Positions 9,082-18,347 of a stretch of 64,000 nucleotides of DNA are shown here, piece after piece; positions within the stretch are counted from its first letter, which is position 1, and every line of letters begins with the position of its first letter. Under the pieces are notes generated by a model. That model had not been told where the DNA came from. It did not search any database and saw only the letters and a list, made by a program, of their open reading frames with translations. Both the position numbers and the translations under genes were made by a program. The stretch spans positions 1,329,001 to 1,393,000 of the forward strand of contig NZ_CP162137.1 in the NCBI RefSeq assembly GCF_040833995.1, in the 5' to 3' direction. The stretch is from Leptospira sp. WS58.C1. Its GTDB lineage: Bacteria > Spirochaetota > Leptospiria > Leptospirales > Leptospiraceae.

Positions 9082-10500
9082 TTAGATATTAATCGCTTCT
9101 CCTAATGCCTGTCCTGCCGCTTCCATTACGGATTCGGAAAGTGTAGGGTGGGCATGTATCCTTCCCGCAATTTCTTTTAAGGTTAGCTCGGATCCCATTC
9201 CTAAATTGATCTCACCTAATATTTCGGTAACATTCGGTCCGATAAGGTGAGCCCCTAATACTTCTCCAGTTTTGCGATCCGCCACTAGTTTCACCATTCC
9301 TTCCACTTCGCCTAAGGCTTGGGCTCTACCGTTCGCTCTAAACGGGAATTTTCCTACGACCACGTCTATGCCGGATTTTTTGGCTTCTTCTTCCTTTAAG
9401 CCGACTGAGGCAACTTCCGGATGGCAATAAGTGCAAGCAGGAATTTTAAGATAATCTAATGGTTCGTAAACCAGCCCATGAGGATTTTTCTTTTGGATAG
9501 AAATCGCTTCCGCTGCTTTAATCCCTTCGGTAGAAGCCACATGAGCGAGTAATGGTGCTCCGATACAATCTCCGATCGCATAAATATTTTGAACTTTGGT
9601 CCTAAATTTAGTATCTACCTTGATAAATCCTTTTTGTAGAAACACTCCAATCTCCTCCAGGTGGATACCTTCCGTGTTCGGAGTGACGCCGATCGCCACA
9701 AGAACCTTGTCGAACTTTTTTCTTTCTCCTTCCGGAGCGATTCCTTCTCCCTTTAGAAGAATGGATACTCCATCCGATTCCAACTTAGGTTCGGATACTC
9801 CAACACTTGTCAGGATCTGTATGCCTCGTTTAACGAAGGAACGATTGAGAAGGTTGGAGATTTCAGGATCCTCTAATGGGAGGATTTTATCCTGCATCTC
9901 TACAACCGTCACTTGAGTTCCCATGCTGGAATAGAAGTCCGCAAATTCTATTCCGATGGCTCCGGCACCAATGATTGCCAAAGTTTTAGGAGGAGAGTTT
10001 TGGATCATTGCGTGTTTACTGGAGAGAACTTTCTCCCCATCGAATGGAAGTCCCGGAAATTCTTTCGGCCTGGCCCCCGTTGCGATGATAAAATATTCGG
10101 ATTGGATCTCTTCTTTAGAAGTGTCCGGAAGCCAGATCGTATTTTTGTCTTTGAAAACCGCGCTACCTTTTTTAACGGAAATTTTATTCTTTTTCATCAA
10201 AAACTCGACTCCGTTAGACATTGTGTCTGCGACACCCCTGGACCGTTTGATGATGTTCGGAAAATCCGGAGAAACTTTTTCCACATTTAGGCCGAAGGTT
10301 TCTGATTTGCGGATGGATTCTAATAAATGTGCGGATTCTAAAAGTGCTTTTGTAGGAATACAACCCCAGTTTAAACATACCCCGCCTAGTTTTTCTTTTT
10401 CTACTAGACATACGTTCAATCCGAGTTGGGCTGCTCGAATGGCAGCCACATATCCTCCCGGTCCACCGCCGATCACAGTAAGGTCATAGTTCTCCGCCAT
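9082..10500 (-). CDS. lpdA: Dihydrolipoyl dehydrogenase (E3)
   Basis: A 472-residue flavoprotein. The N-terminal FAD loop is GGGPGGYVAAIRA, the redox-active disulfide is in GGVCLNWGCIPTKA, the NAD-binding loop is GAGAIGIEFA, and the C-terminal His-Glu pair is in HAHPTLSE. Length and motifs match lipoamide dehydrogenase of 2-oxoacid dehydrogenase complexes or the glycine cleavage system. No E1/E2 genes are adjacent, so it probably serves complexes encoded elsewhere. It is convergent with the Fur-type gene, with six bases between the stops. Confidence 0.95.
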   Translation of the reverse strand: MAENYDLTVIGGGPGGYVAAIRAAQLGLNVCLVEKEKLGGVCLNWGCIPTKALLESAHLLESIRKSETFGLNVEKVSPDFPNIIKRSRGVADTMSNGVEFLMKKNKISVKKGSAVFKDKNTIWLPDTSKEEIQSEYFIIATGARPKEFPGLPFDGEKVLSSKHAMIQNSPPKTLAIIGAGAIGIEFADFYSSMGTQVTVVEMQDKILPLEDPEISNLLNRSFVKRGIQILTSVGVSEPKLESDGVSILLKGEGIAPEGERKKFDKVLVAIGVTPNTEGIHLEEIGVFLQKGFIKVDTKFRTKVQNIYAIGDCIGAPLLAHVASTEGIKAAEAISIQKKNPHGLVYEPLDYLKIPACTYCHPEVASVGLKEEEAKKSGIDVVVGKFPFRANGRAQALGEVEGMVKLVADRKTGEVLGAHLIGPNVTEILGEINLGMGSELTLKEIAGRIHAHPTLSESVMEAAGQALGEAINI

Positions 10501-10565
10501 CTCATTCCTCCGGATGGCAATTTTGGATTTTTATTCCGACTCTGGGAAGAAGATTTTCTAGGTTT

Positions 10566-10685
10566 TTTCGCACGGAGCTCACAGAGAACACGGAGAAAAA
10601 ATTAGGACGTACGTGTTGGAACTCCTACGTCACGATTTTTCACGAATTGAATACCTCCGTGAACTCAGTGCTCTCTGTGCGAAAT
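10566..10685. repeat. Dispersed CACAGAG inverted repeat, copy 3, carrying an internal GGAACTCC palindrome
   Basis: The left arm TTCGCACGGAGCTCACAGAG starts near 10566, and the right arm GTGCTCTCTGTGCGAAA ends at about 10684. Between them (10611-10630) sits a member of the second, shorter palindrome family (TGTTGGAACTCCTAC core). The two repeat families are thus nested at this site, between lpdA and the methyltransferase gene. Confidence 0.75.
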
Positions 10686-10690
10686 GAAGA

Positions 10691-11434
10691 CTAATTACTC
10701 TTCTTCTTCAGAACCAAGATCATTCTACTCGCATTACTTTTGAATTTTACTTCGTTGTAGTTGGAGTATACATGTAGGATCTCCATTCTGTGTTTTGCGA
10801 GCATTCTTTGGAGTTCCACTAGGAAATAGGCTCTCATCAAATGTTTGTCTTTGATCTCTTTTGCGTTCAGATTATAGATATAATTTACTTCGACGACAGT
10901 GGATTGGTCCGCTCTGACTAGGCGAAATCCTCTGTTTCTTTGTATGGTAGTGTTTTTGGCCTTGATCTGAGCAACCGGACCGATCGCTTTTCTTTTGATC
11001 TTGCGAAGAGGTTCCGCATTCCAAACTTCTAAAACTGCGATGCCTGCCGGTTTTAGGTTCAGCTCCAGATTTTTGAGAGCCGCTTCTACTTCTTCATTAG
11101 ATAATAAATAATTAAAAGAACCGAATAAACTGATGATTGCGTCCCATTTTTCCTGGGATTTATAGGATTGCATGGCTCCCACTTCGAATTTGCAATGGGA
11201 ATATCTTTTTTTGGCCACCTCAATCATTTTGATCGAGGAATCTATACCTCTGGATTTATATCCAAGGCTTTGGAAATGGGTAACATGTTCTCCCGTGCCG
11301 CAACCTAGGTCTAAAATATTCCGGACCCTGTGTTTTCGGAAAAGCCTATCTATAAATTGGGTTTCCATCTCGAATTTTCGAGCGTTCTTTTCAATATCGA
11401 AGTAATATTCTGCCAGTTCCGAGTAGAGTTTCAT
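10691..11434 (-). CDS. Class I SAM-dependent methyltransferase
   Basis: A 247-residue protein with the SAM-binding motif I LDLGCGTGEH near residue 42 and an acidic motif II strand ending SRGID. Motif IV is represented by WDAIISLFGSFNYLL. The layout resembles the small-molecule methyltransferases of the Methyltransf_25 type; the substrate cannot be inferred. It is a single gene, with a repeat-bearing gap between its 3' end and lpdA. Confidence 0.8.
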   Translation of the reverse strand: MKLYSELAEYYFDIEKNARKFEMETQFIDRLFRKHRVRNILDLGCGTGEHVTHFQSLGYKSRGIDSSIKMIEVAKKRYSHCKFEVGAMQSYKSQEKWDAIISLFGSFNYLLSNEEVEAALKNLELNLKPAGIAVLEVWNAEPLRKIKRKAIGPVAQIKAKNTTIQRNRGFRLVRADQSTVVEVNYIYNLNAKEIKDKHLMRAYFLVELQRMLAKHRMEILHVYSNYNEVKFKSNASRMILVLKKKSN

Positions 11435-11501
11435 AGAAAAATCGTTTGAGCCGGACCGGGGAAAACCCGTTACATATAGTAACGGAACTGAAGTTTACAA
11501 A

Positions 11502-12608
11502 ATGCAATTTTTCCCCCAATTTTTTCCCATTTTAGAAGTTTTTCCATTGGCTTCCGCTTCTCTTTCGACCTGGATCGACGGGGAAGTTTTGGCCTTGGGT
11601 GGGATCTCCTTCTGTCTGCTTTCCCTATTCGGATACGTTGTACATACTACAATGGATAGAAGAGAAGAGAAGGACACCGAGTCGGAGGTCCCATTCTTCC
11701 AATCGATCCTAAAGGAAGAAGTTCCCGAAGGCCAAAAACAAGCCGCCTTCGAAAAAATTCCTTCCGAGGAAGGTGTTCCTTCGATCTTTTCCCAAGATGA
11801 GTCCTTATATCTCTTAAAAGAAGAAGTTCCTAAGGAGACAAAAACTCCCTTCCAATCCTTCTATATTCCTGTCAGAGGAAAAACCTACGAGGCGGTAAGA
11901 TCCTTTTTGGATTCTATCCGAGTGGGAGAGGAAGATTGGGAAGTTCTACTACATGATTCCAAAGGAGATCTACAAACTGTAGCGAGTAAAACCGGAAGTA
12001 TTTCCGTATTTCCATCCGAAAGAAAAAGAGCCACCGAACCAAAGGAAGGCGCAATCGTTTGGAAATTGGAATGGGATTCTTTTTCCTTGGGAGAAGTCAG
12101 ACAAACTTCTTCCTCCCTATCTGAATTTTCCCTTGATGAAATTTCTTTTAGATTGGATAAACTTGTAGAAGGATTGGTCCTCGCCGGTGAATCCCAGGAC
12201 GGAGAAACGGGCTGGAGTTCCTACCCGGTGTTTTCCCAACATTTAGAAAGGGAAAAGGTCGACGGAGAGGAGACCAAAATCCTGGTCTTTTTGGAATTCG
12301 AGTCCGACGGGGATTTGGTTTCCGATTTTAGAAGTCTAGGAAATTGGTGGAAGTCTAGATTCGGAGAAAATTTTTCCATCTATCGCATCCGAAAAAACCG
12401 ATTAGCGACCTTCTTTTACGCGGAAGATTGGATGAAATTTCAAAATTCGCTTTCCGGGCTCATGGAATTTTTAGGTCCGGAAAAGACCAGGCTGAATGTG
12501 GGAGCCTCGGTTCGGGTTAGAAAAGATGACTCCGAATGGGAACCAAGAGCCAAAAAAGCATTACATTCTTCTAAAGAAGAGGGACCGAACCGTTTAGTAT
12601 GTCTTTGA
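11502..12608 (+). CDS. Membrane-anchored protein with a degenerate GGDEF-like C-terminal domain
   Basis: A 368-residue protein with a hydrophobic segment (about residues 30-50) followed by a charged linker. The C-terminal portion has the outline of a GGDEF domain: a strand-helix start (ILVFLEFESDGD), a middle strand (YRIRKNRLATFF) where RxGGDEF should be, a strand NVGASV in place of the usual SIGIA, and a closing RAKKALHSSKEEGPNRLV like the ADKALYxAKxxGRN end of diguanylate cyclases. The GGDEF signature itself is absent, so it is not a cyclase and may be a binding or scaffold domain. Its last 10 bases overlap the CheX-like gene. No strong ribosome site precedes the ATG. Confidence 0.6.
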   Translation: MQFFPQFFPILEVFPLASASLSTWIDGEVLALGGISFCLLSLFGYVVHTTMDRREEKDTESEVPFFQSILKEEVPEGQKQAAFEKIPSEEGVPSIFSQDESLYLLKEEVPKETKTPFQSFYIPVRGKTYEAVRSFLDSIRVGEEDWEVLLHDSKGDLQTVASKTGSISVFPSERKRATEPKEGAIVWKLEWDSFSLGEVRQTSSSLSEFSLDEISFRLDKLVEGLVLAGESQDGETGWSSYPVFSQHLEREKVDGEETKILVFLEFESDGDLVSDFRSLGNWWKSRFGENFSIYRIRKNRLATFFYAEDWMKFQNSLSGLMEFLGPEKTRLNVGASVRVRKDDSEWEPRAKKALHSSKEEGPNRLVCL

Positions 12609-13111
12609 ACATAGATCCATTATTGGATGAAAAATTCATACTTACCATTTCCCAGATCTTCCCGGAGTTTTTGGAAAAAAACCTAGGAGTTCATGCGGTC
12701 CGAGAAGCGTTCGGACCTTCTAAAAACGAAGGTCTATGTTACGAGAACTGTACTTCTGTGGAATTCCAAGGTGAAGCAAAAGGGAAACTTTATCTGGCAA
12801 TGGACGGTTATACTAAACTCAAACTTTTGCCCAAGATCGCCAGGTCCTTCCATATTGATCCTACTATCCGAAGTCATGCTGCTTCCATTATGCTGGAATT
12901 TGCCAACCAGATCTGTGCCGAACTCATCTCCGAAATGAAATTGGGAAGATTCCAAATAGATATTCTTCCTCCGGAAAATCTGAACAATAAATTGGTCCCG
13001 ATAGATCTGGAAAATTTAAGACAGTATATTCTGATCTATTTTTTGAAAGACGAGGACGCTAAAGAATATTTGGGCAGGATCTATCTCATTCTCTTAATGC
13101 AAAAATATTAA
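12599..13111 (+). CDS. CheX-like (CheC/CheX/FliY family) putative phosphatase
   Basis: A 170-residue protein with the CheC/CheX phosphatase pattern S/D-x3-E-x2-N: Ser96, Glu100 and Asn103 in the segment SIMLEFAN. The short repeated alpha-beta layout and the ILPPENL strand also fit. Proteins of this family dephosphorylate CheY-type response regulators. The start overlaps the 3' end of the degenerate GGDEF gene (ATG at 12599, that stop at 12606-12608), so the two are translationally coupled. No response regulator lies next to it, so its partner is unknown. Confidence 0.6.
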   Translation: MSLNIDPLLDEKFILTISQIFPEFLEKNLGVHAVREAFGPSKNEGLCYENCTSVEFQGEAKGKLYLAMDGYTKLKLLPKIARSFHIDPTIRSHAASIMLEFANQICAELISEMKLGRFQIDILPPENLNNKLVPIDLENLRQYILIYFLKDEDAKEYLGRIYLILLMQKY

Positions 13112-13134
13112 TATATAAACAAGGCTTCCTTTGC

Positions 13135-14160
13135 ATGATTCGATATTCTTTCCAGGGACTTCCATTCTTACTCAAATACGCAGACATGATAGATTCTCCC
13201 GAGTCGGCAGTCCGGGAAGAACATGTAAGAGTTTCCAAAAAAATTTCCTTCCGGACCAAAATATTTCCGGGCCCGGAACATTCTCCTGCGATCTATTTGC
13301 AGCATGGGATGAGTAACCGAGGCATTGACGATCCAAGGATCCTCACACTTGCAAAACATCTAAGAAATAGCGGTGCCACTGTGTATCTTCCCGAACTTCC
13401 GGAAGTCAAAGGGTTGGAAATTTCGGAGGATACAGTTCCGAATATCAGGACATTATTCCACGAGATCGTAAAGAGAGAAGGCCAAGCGATCTCATTCTTA
13501 TCCGCAAGTTTTTCCGCCGGGATGGGAATGGTGGCGTTATCCGGAAAGGAAGAGCAGAAAAATCTAAAATCCGCTCTACTTGTCGGAACGTACTCAGACT
13601 TCGCGGAAACTCTCCCTTTCAGTCTGTCCAATTATCACCTGGACCCGTATGCGGTTCACGTTTTATTATATAATTATATTTCTAAGTTAGAGCCTAAACT
13701 TTCGAAATTAGAAGAGTTCTACTTTGAAGCTGCCTTGGATAACGGATTGAAAAGAATGGGAGAAGAGGAGAAGGCCCCGAAGCTCCTTAAAAAATTGAAC
13801 CAAAAAGAGAGGGAATTCGTACATTCTCTTCAAACCGATCCCGGCTTTAGGATGGCGTTAGTAGAGCCTATTCTATCCGTACTCCCGCATAACTTCATTT
13901 TACGAAATTCTCCTAAAAACTATCTCTCCGATTGGAAGGCGCCTATCGCCTTATTACACGGATCAGACGATCCTGTGATCTCTCCTGACGAATCGGAGCA
14001 GTTATTCGGATCTTTAAGGAACGGAAAAGAGGAGCATAAAGTGATCTTAAAGTCCAATTTGATCACTCATGGGGACCATCTTCCCTTTTATACCCAGTTA
14101 GGTGAGATCCCGAAACTTGCCGGGCTCTGGGGTTTTTTTCTAAAAAAATCAGGACTCTAA
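13135..14160 (+). CDS. Alpha/beta hydrolase-fold protein
   Basis: A 341-residue protein. A nucleophile-elbow-like segment (SASFSAGMG, Ser as probable nucleophile) follows a helix. A LLHGSDDPV strand carries the usual acid region, and the late THGDHLPF provides a plausible catalytic His. An early YLQHGMS segment fits the oxyanion strand. The substrate is unknown. The start ATG at 13135 is 23 bases downstream of the CheX-like gene, so the three genes 11502-14160 may form one transcript. A 252-bp gap follows before the FapA gene. Confidence 0.72.
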   Translation: MIRYSFQGLPFLLKYADMIDSPESAVREEHVRVSKKISFRTKIFPGPEHSPAIYLQHGMSNRGIDDPRILTLAKHLRNSGATVYLPELPEVKGLEISEDTVPNIRTLFHEIVKREGQAISFLSASFSAGMGMVALSGKEEQKNLKSALLVGTYSDFAETLPFSLSNYHLDPYAVHVLLYNYISKLEPKLSKLEEFYFEAALDNGLKRMGEEEKAPKLLKKLNQKEREFVHSLQTDPGFRMALVEPILSVLPHNFILRNSPKNYLSDWKAPIALLHGSDDPVISPDESEQLFGSLRNGKEEHKVILKSNLITHGDHLPFYTQLGEIPKLAGLWGFFLKKSGL

Positions 14161-14412
14161 TATTCTTTACGTTATATTTTCCGAAAATATTCCGTCCTTA
14201 AGGATAGGCCTCTTACGCCTTTTTTTTGAGTTCCAAACTCTTGTATATTCAGGGTAAAAGGTTATAGTGGTCTATTGTTAAAAACGCGAAAAGGAATAAC
14301 CGGCAGGTTCAAATACGATCTTTTTCGGATCTTTTCAGGATTCGAAAAAAGGATTTCTTCCATGATAAAAAAAGGCGGAGGAAACTTCTTTTTGAATTGT
14401 TAGCTAGGTAGT

Positions 14413-15903
14413 ATGGTTGTGAGTACAGAGCAAACTTCGGGTATATCGGATCAAGAAACAAGCTGGGAAAGTGTATTCTCTCTCAAGATCAGTTCGGATA
14501 GTCTTGGCGCCGATCTGACGATCCGTCCAGGTATGATTAAGGGAAGGGCTCTTTCCACCAGCATCATTATCGAGTATCTTCATAATAAGGATATCTCCCA
14601 AGATCGTATCATTGGGGACAATATCTATGGTGCGTTAAAACAATTGCAATCATCCACCGCTCGGATGGATTTTTCTCCTATTTCTTTTGTTGTGGCCCAA
14701 GGTTTTCCCCCCGTTAAAGGTGAGGATGGTTGGGTAAAATTTTACCATCCCCAGGCCCAAAGGGTCAAGATCGGGGAAGATGGACATGCGGATTATAGGA
14801 ATATCGAAAGGTATATTTACGTAAAGGCGGGGGAAAAACTTGCGACCCTTTTCGAAGGGATCCCTGGTAAACCCGGTATGGACGTTTTCGGAAAACCCAT
14901 TGCTCCACCTTCTATTAAGAGACCTAAAATTACGATCGGTAAGAATGTTCAGGAAAAGGGGTTAGTCCAAGATAATAAACCCTTAGTAGAGTATTTTGCC
15001 ACCTGCAACGGTGCGATCTTTTCCACCGAGTCTTCCATTACCGTTTCCCAAGAATTGCAGATCGATTCCAATGTGGGACTCTCAACAGGAAATATCAATT
15101 ATGACGGAAACGTTTTAGTAAAAGGAGATGTGGAAGCTGCTACCTCCATCAAAACCCAAGGGAATTTGATGGTAAAAGGGAATGTGGAGACATCCGACTT
15201 GGTGATCGCCCGAGACCTAGAAGTGAGCGGCGGGATCAAAGGTGACGGAAAGAATATCATTAAAATAGGCGGACATCTTTACGCTAAGTTCATTGAGAAC
15301 GCGGAGATAGAGGTGGATGGAGATGTTGTTGTCGAAGGTTTTATCCTGAACTCAAAGATCCATTCTCTAGGTAACGTGATCCTGAACGGTTCCAGCGGAA
15401 ATTTAGTATCTTCTACCGTTTCTACGTATATGGGATTGACCTGCGCAAATCTCGGTTCCCAGGCGGAGTTAGATGTAACTGTGGAGTTAGGATTTCATTT
15501 TAGGAACGAAAAAAGTTTCCAAGATCTGACTAAACGTCTCCAAGTTGCGGAGAAGGAAATAGAGAAGGTCCTTCCTAAGGTCCAACAGATCAAACAGATG
15601 GTTCAAAGATCCAGGGGGCAGATACCTGAGGATAAAAAAGAAGGTTATCGTAAGGTTTTCGAGGAATACAATAAGCAGAATAAATTCATAGAACTTGTAA
15701 AACAAAAACTGGAAGTCTTAAAATCTTCCAGATTTAATACAGGGGAAGTGCAGCTTGTTGTGCGAAAGGGCGCGTATAAAGGAAGTATCATCAAGTATAG
15801 AAGGCAGGTGGAGAAGGTTGAAAAATTCCAATCTGCTTTTATGATGCGATTCCAGCCGGGCCAAGACAAGGCCGCAATGGTCGCAATCAAACCGCAAAAG
15901 TAA
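14413..15903 (+). CDS. FapA/DUF342 family protein
   Basis: A 496-residue protein of the flagellar assembly protein A (DUF342) family. The N-terminal part contains the region around GIPGKPGMDVFGKPI. A beta-helix-like central portion of repeated short strands follows (for example GNLMVKGNVETSDLVIARDL). A coiled-coil-prone stretch near the C-terminus (about 360-440) is rich in Lys, Glu and Gln. Family members are cytoplasmic and appear near flagellar or polymer-export functions; no flagellar genes are adjacent here. It is convergent with mtnA with no gap between the stop codons. Confidence 0.85.
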   Translation: MVVSTEQTSGISDQETSWESVFSLKISSDSLGADLTIRPGMIKGRALSTSIIIEYLHNKDISQDRIIGDNIYGALKQLQSSTARMDFSPISFVVAQGFPPVKGEDGWVKFYHPQAQRVKIGEDGHADYRNIERYIYVKAGEKLATLFEGIPGKPGMDVFGKPIAPPSIKRPKITIGKNVQEKGLVQDNKPLVEYFATCNGAIFSTESSITVSQELQIDSNVGLSTGNINYDGNVLVKGDVEAATSIKTQGNLMVKGNVETSDLVIARDLEVSGGIKGDGKNIIKIGGHLYAKFIENAEIEVDGDVVVEGFILNSKIHSLGNVILNGSSGNLVSSTVSTYMGLTCANLGSQAELDVTVELGFHFRNEKSFQDLTKRLQVAEKEIEKVLPKVQQIKQMVQRSRGQIPEDKKEGYRKVFEEYNKQNKFIELVKQKLEVLKSSRFNTGEVQLVVRKGAYKGSIIKYRRQVEKVEKFQSAFMMRFQPGQDKAAMVAIKPQK

Positions 15904-16983
15904 TCAACTGAAAAAATCTCTGATCTTATCCGGAGGAACGATTCCTTTCTCCGTGATAAATGCTTTGATCAGATTCGCTGGAGTCACATCGAAAGAAGGA
16001 TTGAGCGCTTTTACTCCGACTGGAGCGATTACTCCTTCGGAAAGGATCGCTTCTCCTTTTTCGTTTTTCAAAAAGTTCAAACGAGTGACCTCGTCTTGGG
16101 TCCTCATTTCTATCGGAATTTGGGATCCGTCAGCGATTTTAAAGTCGAAACTTTTTTCCGTGGCTGCTACATAAAAAGGGATCCCATGGTGTTTCGCTAA
16201 AACCGCCAAAGGATAGGTTCCTATCTTATTCGCCGAATCACCGTTGGCTGCTACTCTATCCACACCTACGATGACAGCGTCTATTTTTTGGGAGGACATG
16301 AGCCAGCCGGCCATACTATCCGTGATCAGATAGTTTTCGATCCCTTCTTCCATGAGTTCCCAGGCGGTGAGTCTCGCTCCTTGCAGATAGGGACGGGTCT
16401 CGTCTGCATACACCGTAAGATCATGACCGGCGTCTTTGAGAGAACGGATGACCCCGAGCGCAGTCCCATGACCTGCAGTTGCAAGAGCGCCGGTATTACA
16501 ATGAGTGATAATTTTTAGTTTCGAAGGAGTGGAAGGAAAAAGACTTACGCCGTTCTTCGCTAATGCTAAATTGTTCCGGATATCTTCATCGAAAACATGG
16601 ATGGCGAATTCTTCCGATTTTTGTTGGAGTTCCGACAGAGACACTTTGTCATATACTTCTTTTGGAAAAATGGAAGAAAGTTCCTCGAAAGCCCTGCGTA
16701 GATTTACCGCAGTTGGCCTCGAAGATAGGATCTTGGAAAGTATACTCTGGAATTCTTGGTAATCCGGTTTGTTAGAAAATTTTTTCAATTCCAAGACCGC
16801 TCCGAATAACCCGGTAATGGCGATCGCAGGAGCTCCACGAACCACCATTTCTTTGATGGCAAAAATTGCGTCCTCGGAATTTCGAGCGGTAAACCATTCT
16901 TTTTTGCCTGGGATCTGTCTTTGGTCCAAAAGTTTGAGTCCTTCTTTCTCCCAAAAAATCGGCCTTAAGTTCTCTTTTTTCAT
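15904..16983 (-). CDS. mtnA: S-methyl-5-thioribose-1-phosphate isomerase
   Basis: A 359-residue protein with strong landmarks of MtnA: VVRGAPAIAITG near the N-terminus, THCNTGALATAGHGTALG with the catalytic Cys, ADETRPYLQGARLTAWEL, and GVDRVAANGDSANKIGT with the catalytic Asp. It converts methylthioribose-1-phosphate to methylthioribulose-1-phosphate in methionine salvage. It ends base-to-base with the convergent FapA gene. No other salvage gene is adjacent. The GC-rich hairpin at 17080-17100 lies upstream of its start. Confidence 0.95.
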   Translation of the reverse strand: MKKENLRPIFWEKEGLKLLDQRQIPGKKEWFTARNSEDAIFAIKEMVVRGAPAIAITGLFGAVLELKKFSNKPDYQEFQSILSKILSSRPTAVNLRRAFEELSSIFPKEVYDKVSLSELQQKSEEFAIHVFDEDIRNNLALAKNGVSLFPSTPSKLKIITHCNTGALATAGHGTALGVIRSLKDAGHDLTVYADETRPYLQGARLTAWELMEEGIENYLITDSMAGWLMSSQKIDAVIVGVDRVAANGDSANKIGTYPLAVLAKHHGIPFYVAATEKSFDFKIADGSQIPIEMRTQDEVTRLNFLKNEKGEAILSEGVIAPVGVKALNPSFDVTPANLIKAFITEKGIVPPDKIRDFFS

Positions 16984-17079
16984 TTTTTTACACTCCGAGG
17001 CTAAAGCAGGCCTTTCCTTTCTTCGATGATAAAACTGTGATTGAAATCATCCACCGACTCCCCGGAGGATGAGGACGAA

Positions 17080-17100
17080 CCGGGGCCGATCCCGCCCCGG
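17080..17100. other. GC-rich perfect hairpin upstream of rhomboid gene
   Basis: CCGGGGC (17080-17086) and GCCCCGG (17094-17100) pair perfectly around a 7-base loop. The stem is conspicuously GC-rich for this genome. No T tract follows on either strand, so a terminator is unlikely. It lies between the divergent mtnA and rhomboid genes, 45 bases before the rhomboid start, where it could affect transcription or the 5' leader. Confidence 0.5.
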
Positions 17101-17145
17101 CTTTGCCTACTTGACTAGGATACCAGTACCTTTAATCCTTACATA

Positions 17146-18171
17146 ATGGCAAAGAGAAATCCGACCTCAGGTCCGAAGCTTTTCGGATTCTCGCTCGTTC
17201 ACCCGTTGAACCTGGTCTTATTCTTCAATATTTTCGTCTGGGCGCTTCTGATGATGGAAGGTGGACGAGGAATTATCACATACTTTTTCGGACTCAACCC
17301 AAGCCTGGTCATCGAAAAAAAAATGTATTGGCAGGTGTTCACGTACGGATTCCTACATGTGGTAGGCGGCGACTTCTTCTCTTCTCTCATCCATATCGGT
17401 ATGAATATGTTCGGACTTTTCACTGTCGGATTCTGGCTCTGCAGATATATCGGCGGTTGGAAATTTTTAAGCGTGTATCTTCTCTCCCAACTAGGTGGGG
17501 GACTTTTCGTATTGTCTTTTTCTTATATAGGTTGGAAGACGGGGCTTGTTCCGGAAAATTCCATCTGGGATAGTTATCATTCCGCAACCGTAGGTGCAAG
17601 TGGCGGAGTTTTCGGTGTGCTTGCGGCATTCAGTTTAATGTTCCCCGAAGCAAGATTTGTTTTTCCACCCGTAAGAGCGAAATTTGCTCCTTGGGTCCTG
17701 ATCGGTTTCGGATTTTCATTTGATGCGTATTATCTTCTGCAATTCCATTCCAGCGGGGTAATGTCCCAAAGTTTTTTCGGGATGATGAGTAACTCCGGTC
17801 ATTTAGGTGGAGCGGTGTTCGGTCTACTGAGTCTTTTAGGGATCCAAAAATTCGGAGGAAAAACCAAAACCCCAATCTTTGTAAGAAGGTGGGATAAGCC
17901 TAAGGAAAATCAGGAGAGAGTAGTTGTTCGTCCCAAAAATATAGAAGACCCATTCGAGACACAGATCCGAAAAAATAGAGAACTCTTAAGTCAACTGTAT
18001 GGAATTTCGAATGCAAGGGAGAAGGAAAATTTACTGGTTCCTATACAGGCGGAAAATACGAATCTATGTCCTCCATCAGACTACAATCCGGAGGATACAT
18101 TTTGTCTTCGTTGTGAATGGCTTCAAAACTGCGAATTGAGAAAATTAAAGAAAGAACACCCAGAACTTTGA
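17146..18171 (+). CDS. Rhomboid-family intramembrane serine protease with Cys-rich tail
   Basis: A 341-residue membrane protein with six or so helices. The catalytic Ser is in GASGGVFG, the catalytic His in HLGGAVFG, and the oxyanion-side His/Asn motif is HIGMNMF. All core residues are present, so it should cleave transmembrane substrates. Unusually, a cytoplasmic C-terminal tail of about 100 residues ends in a Cys cluster of spacing C-x11-C-x2-C-x5-C, which could bind zinc or an iron-sulfur cluster. The ATG at 17146 follows the GC-rich hairpin. Confidence 0.88.
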   Translation: MAKRNPTSGPKLFGFSLVHPLNLVLFFNIFVWALLMMEGGRGIITYFFGLNPSLVIEKKMYWQVFTYGFLHVVGGDFFSSLIHIGMNMFGLFTVGFWLCRYIGGWKFLSVYLLSQLGGGLFVLSFSYIGWKTGLVPENSIWDSYHSATVGASGGVFGVLAAFSLMFPEARFVFPPVRAKFAPWVLIGFGFSFDAYYLLQFHSSGVMSQSFFGMMSNSGHLGGAVFGLLSLLGIQKFGGKTKTPIFVRRWDKPKENQERVVVRPKNIEDPFETQIRKNRELLSQLYGISNAREKENLLVPIQAENTNLCPPSDYNPEDTFCLRCEWLQNCELRKLKKEHPEL

Positions 18172-18347
18172 AAGAATTTATACGAACTTTTTCGTCTATC
18201 TTCTTATAACAAGTATTGGGCGGAAATTTCTGGACATAAATTGAATACGTCCATAGAATAGTTTCCGTCCGAAAATTCGGACAATCGACTTTGAGGACCT
18301 CAGTAAAATTGGCGGATAAAAAGAAAACAGTTCTTCCCGAGGTTCTT

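Noticed and set aside
14201..14228. AGGC/GCCT stem followed by a run of T after the alpha/beta hydrolase gene
   Set aside because: Only four base pairs in the stem; too weak to call a terminator despite the T run.
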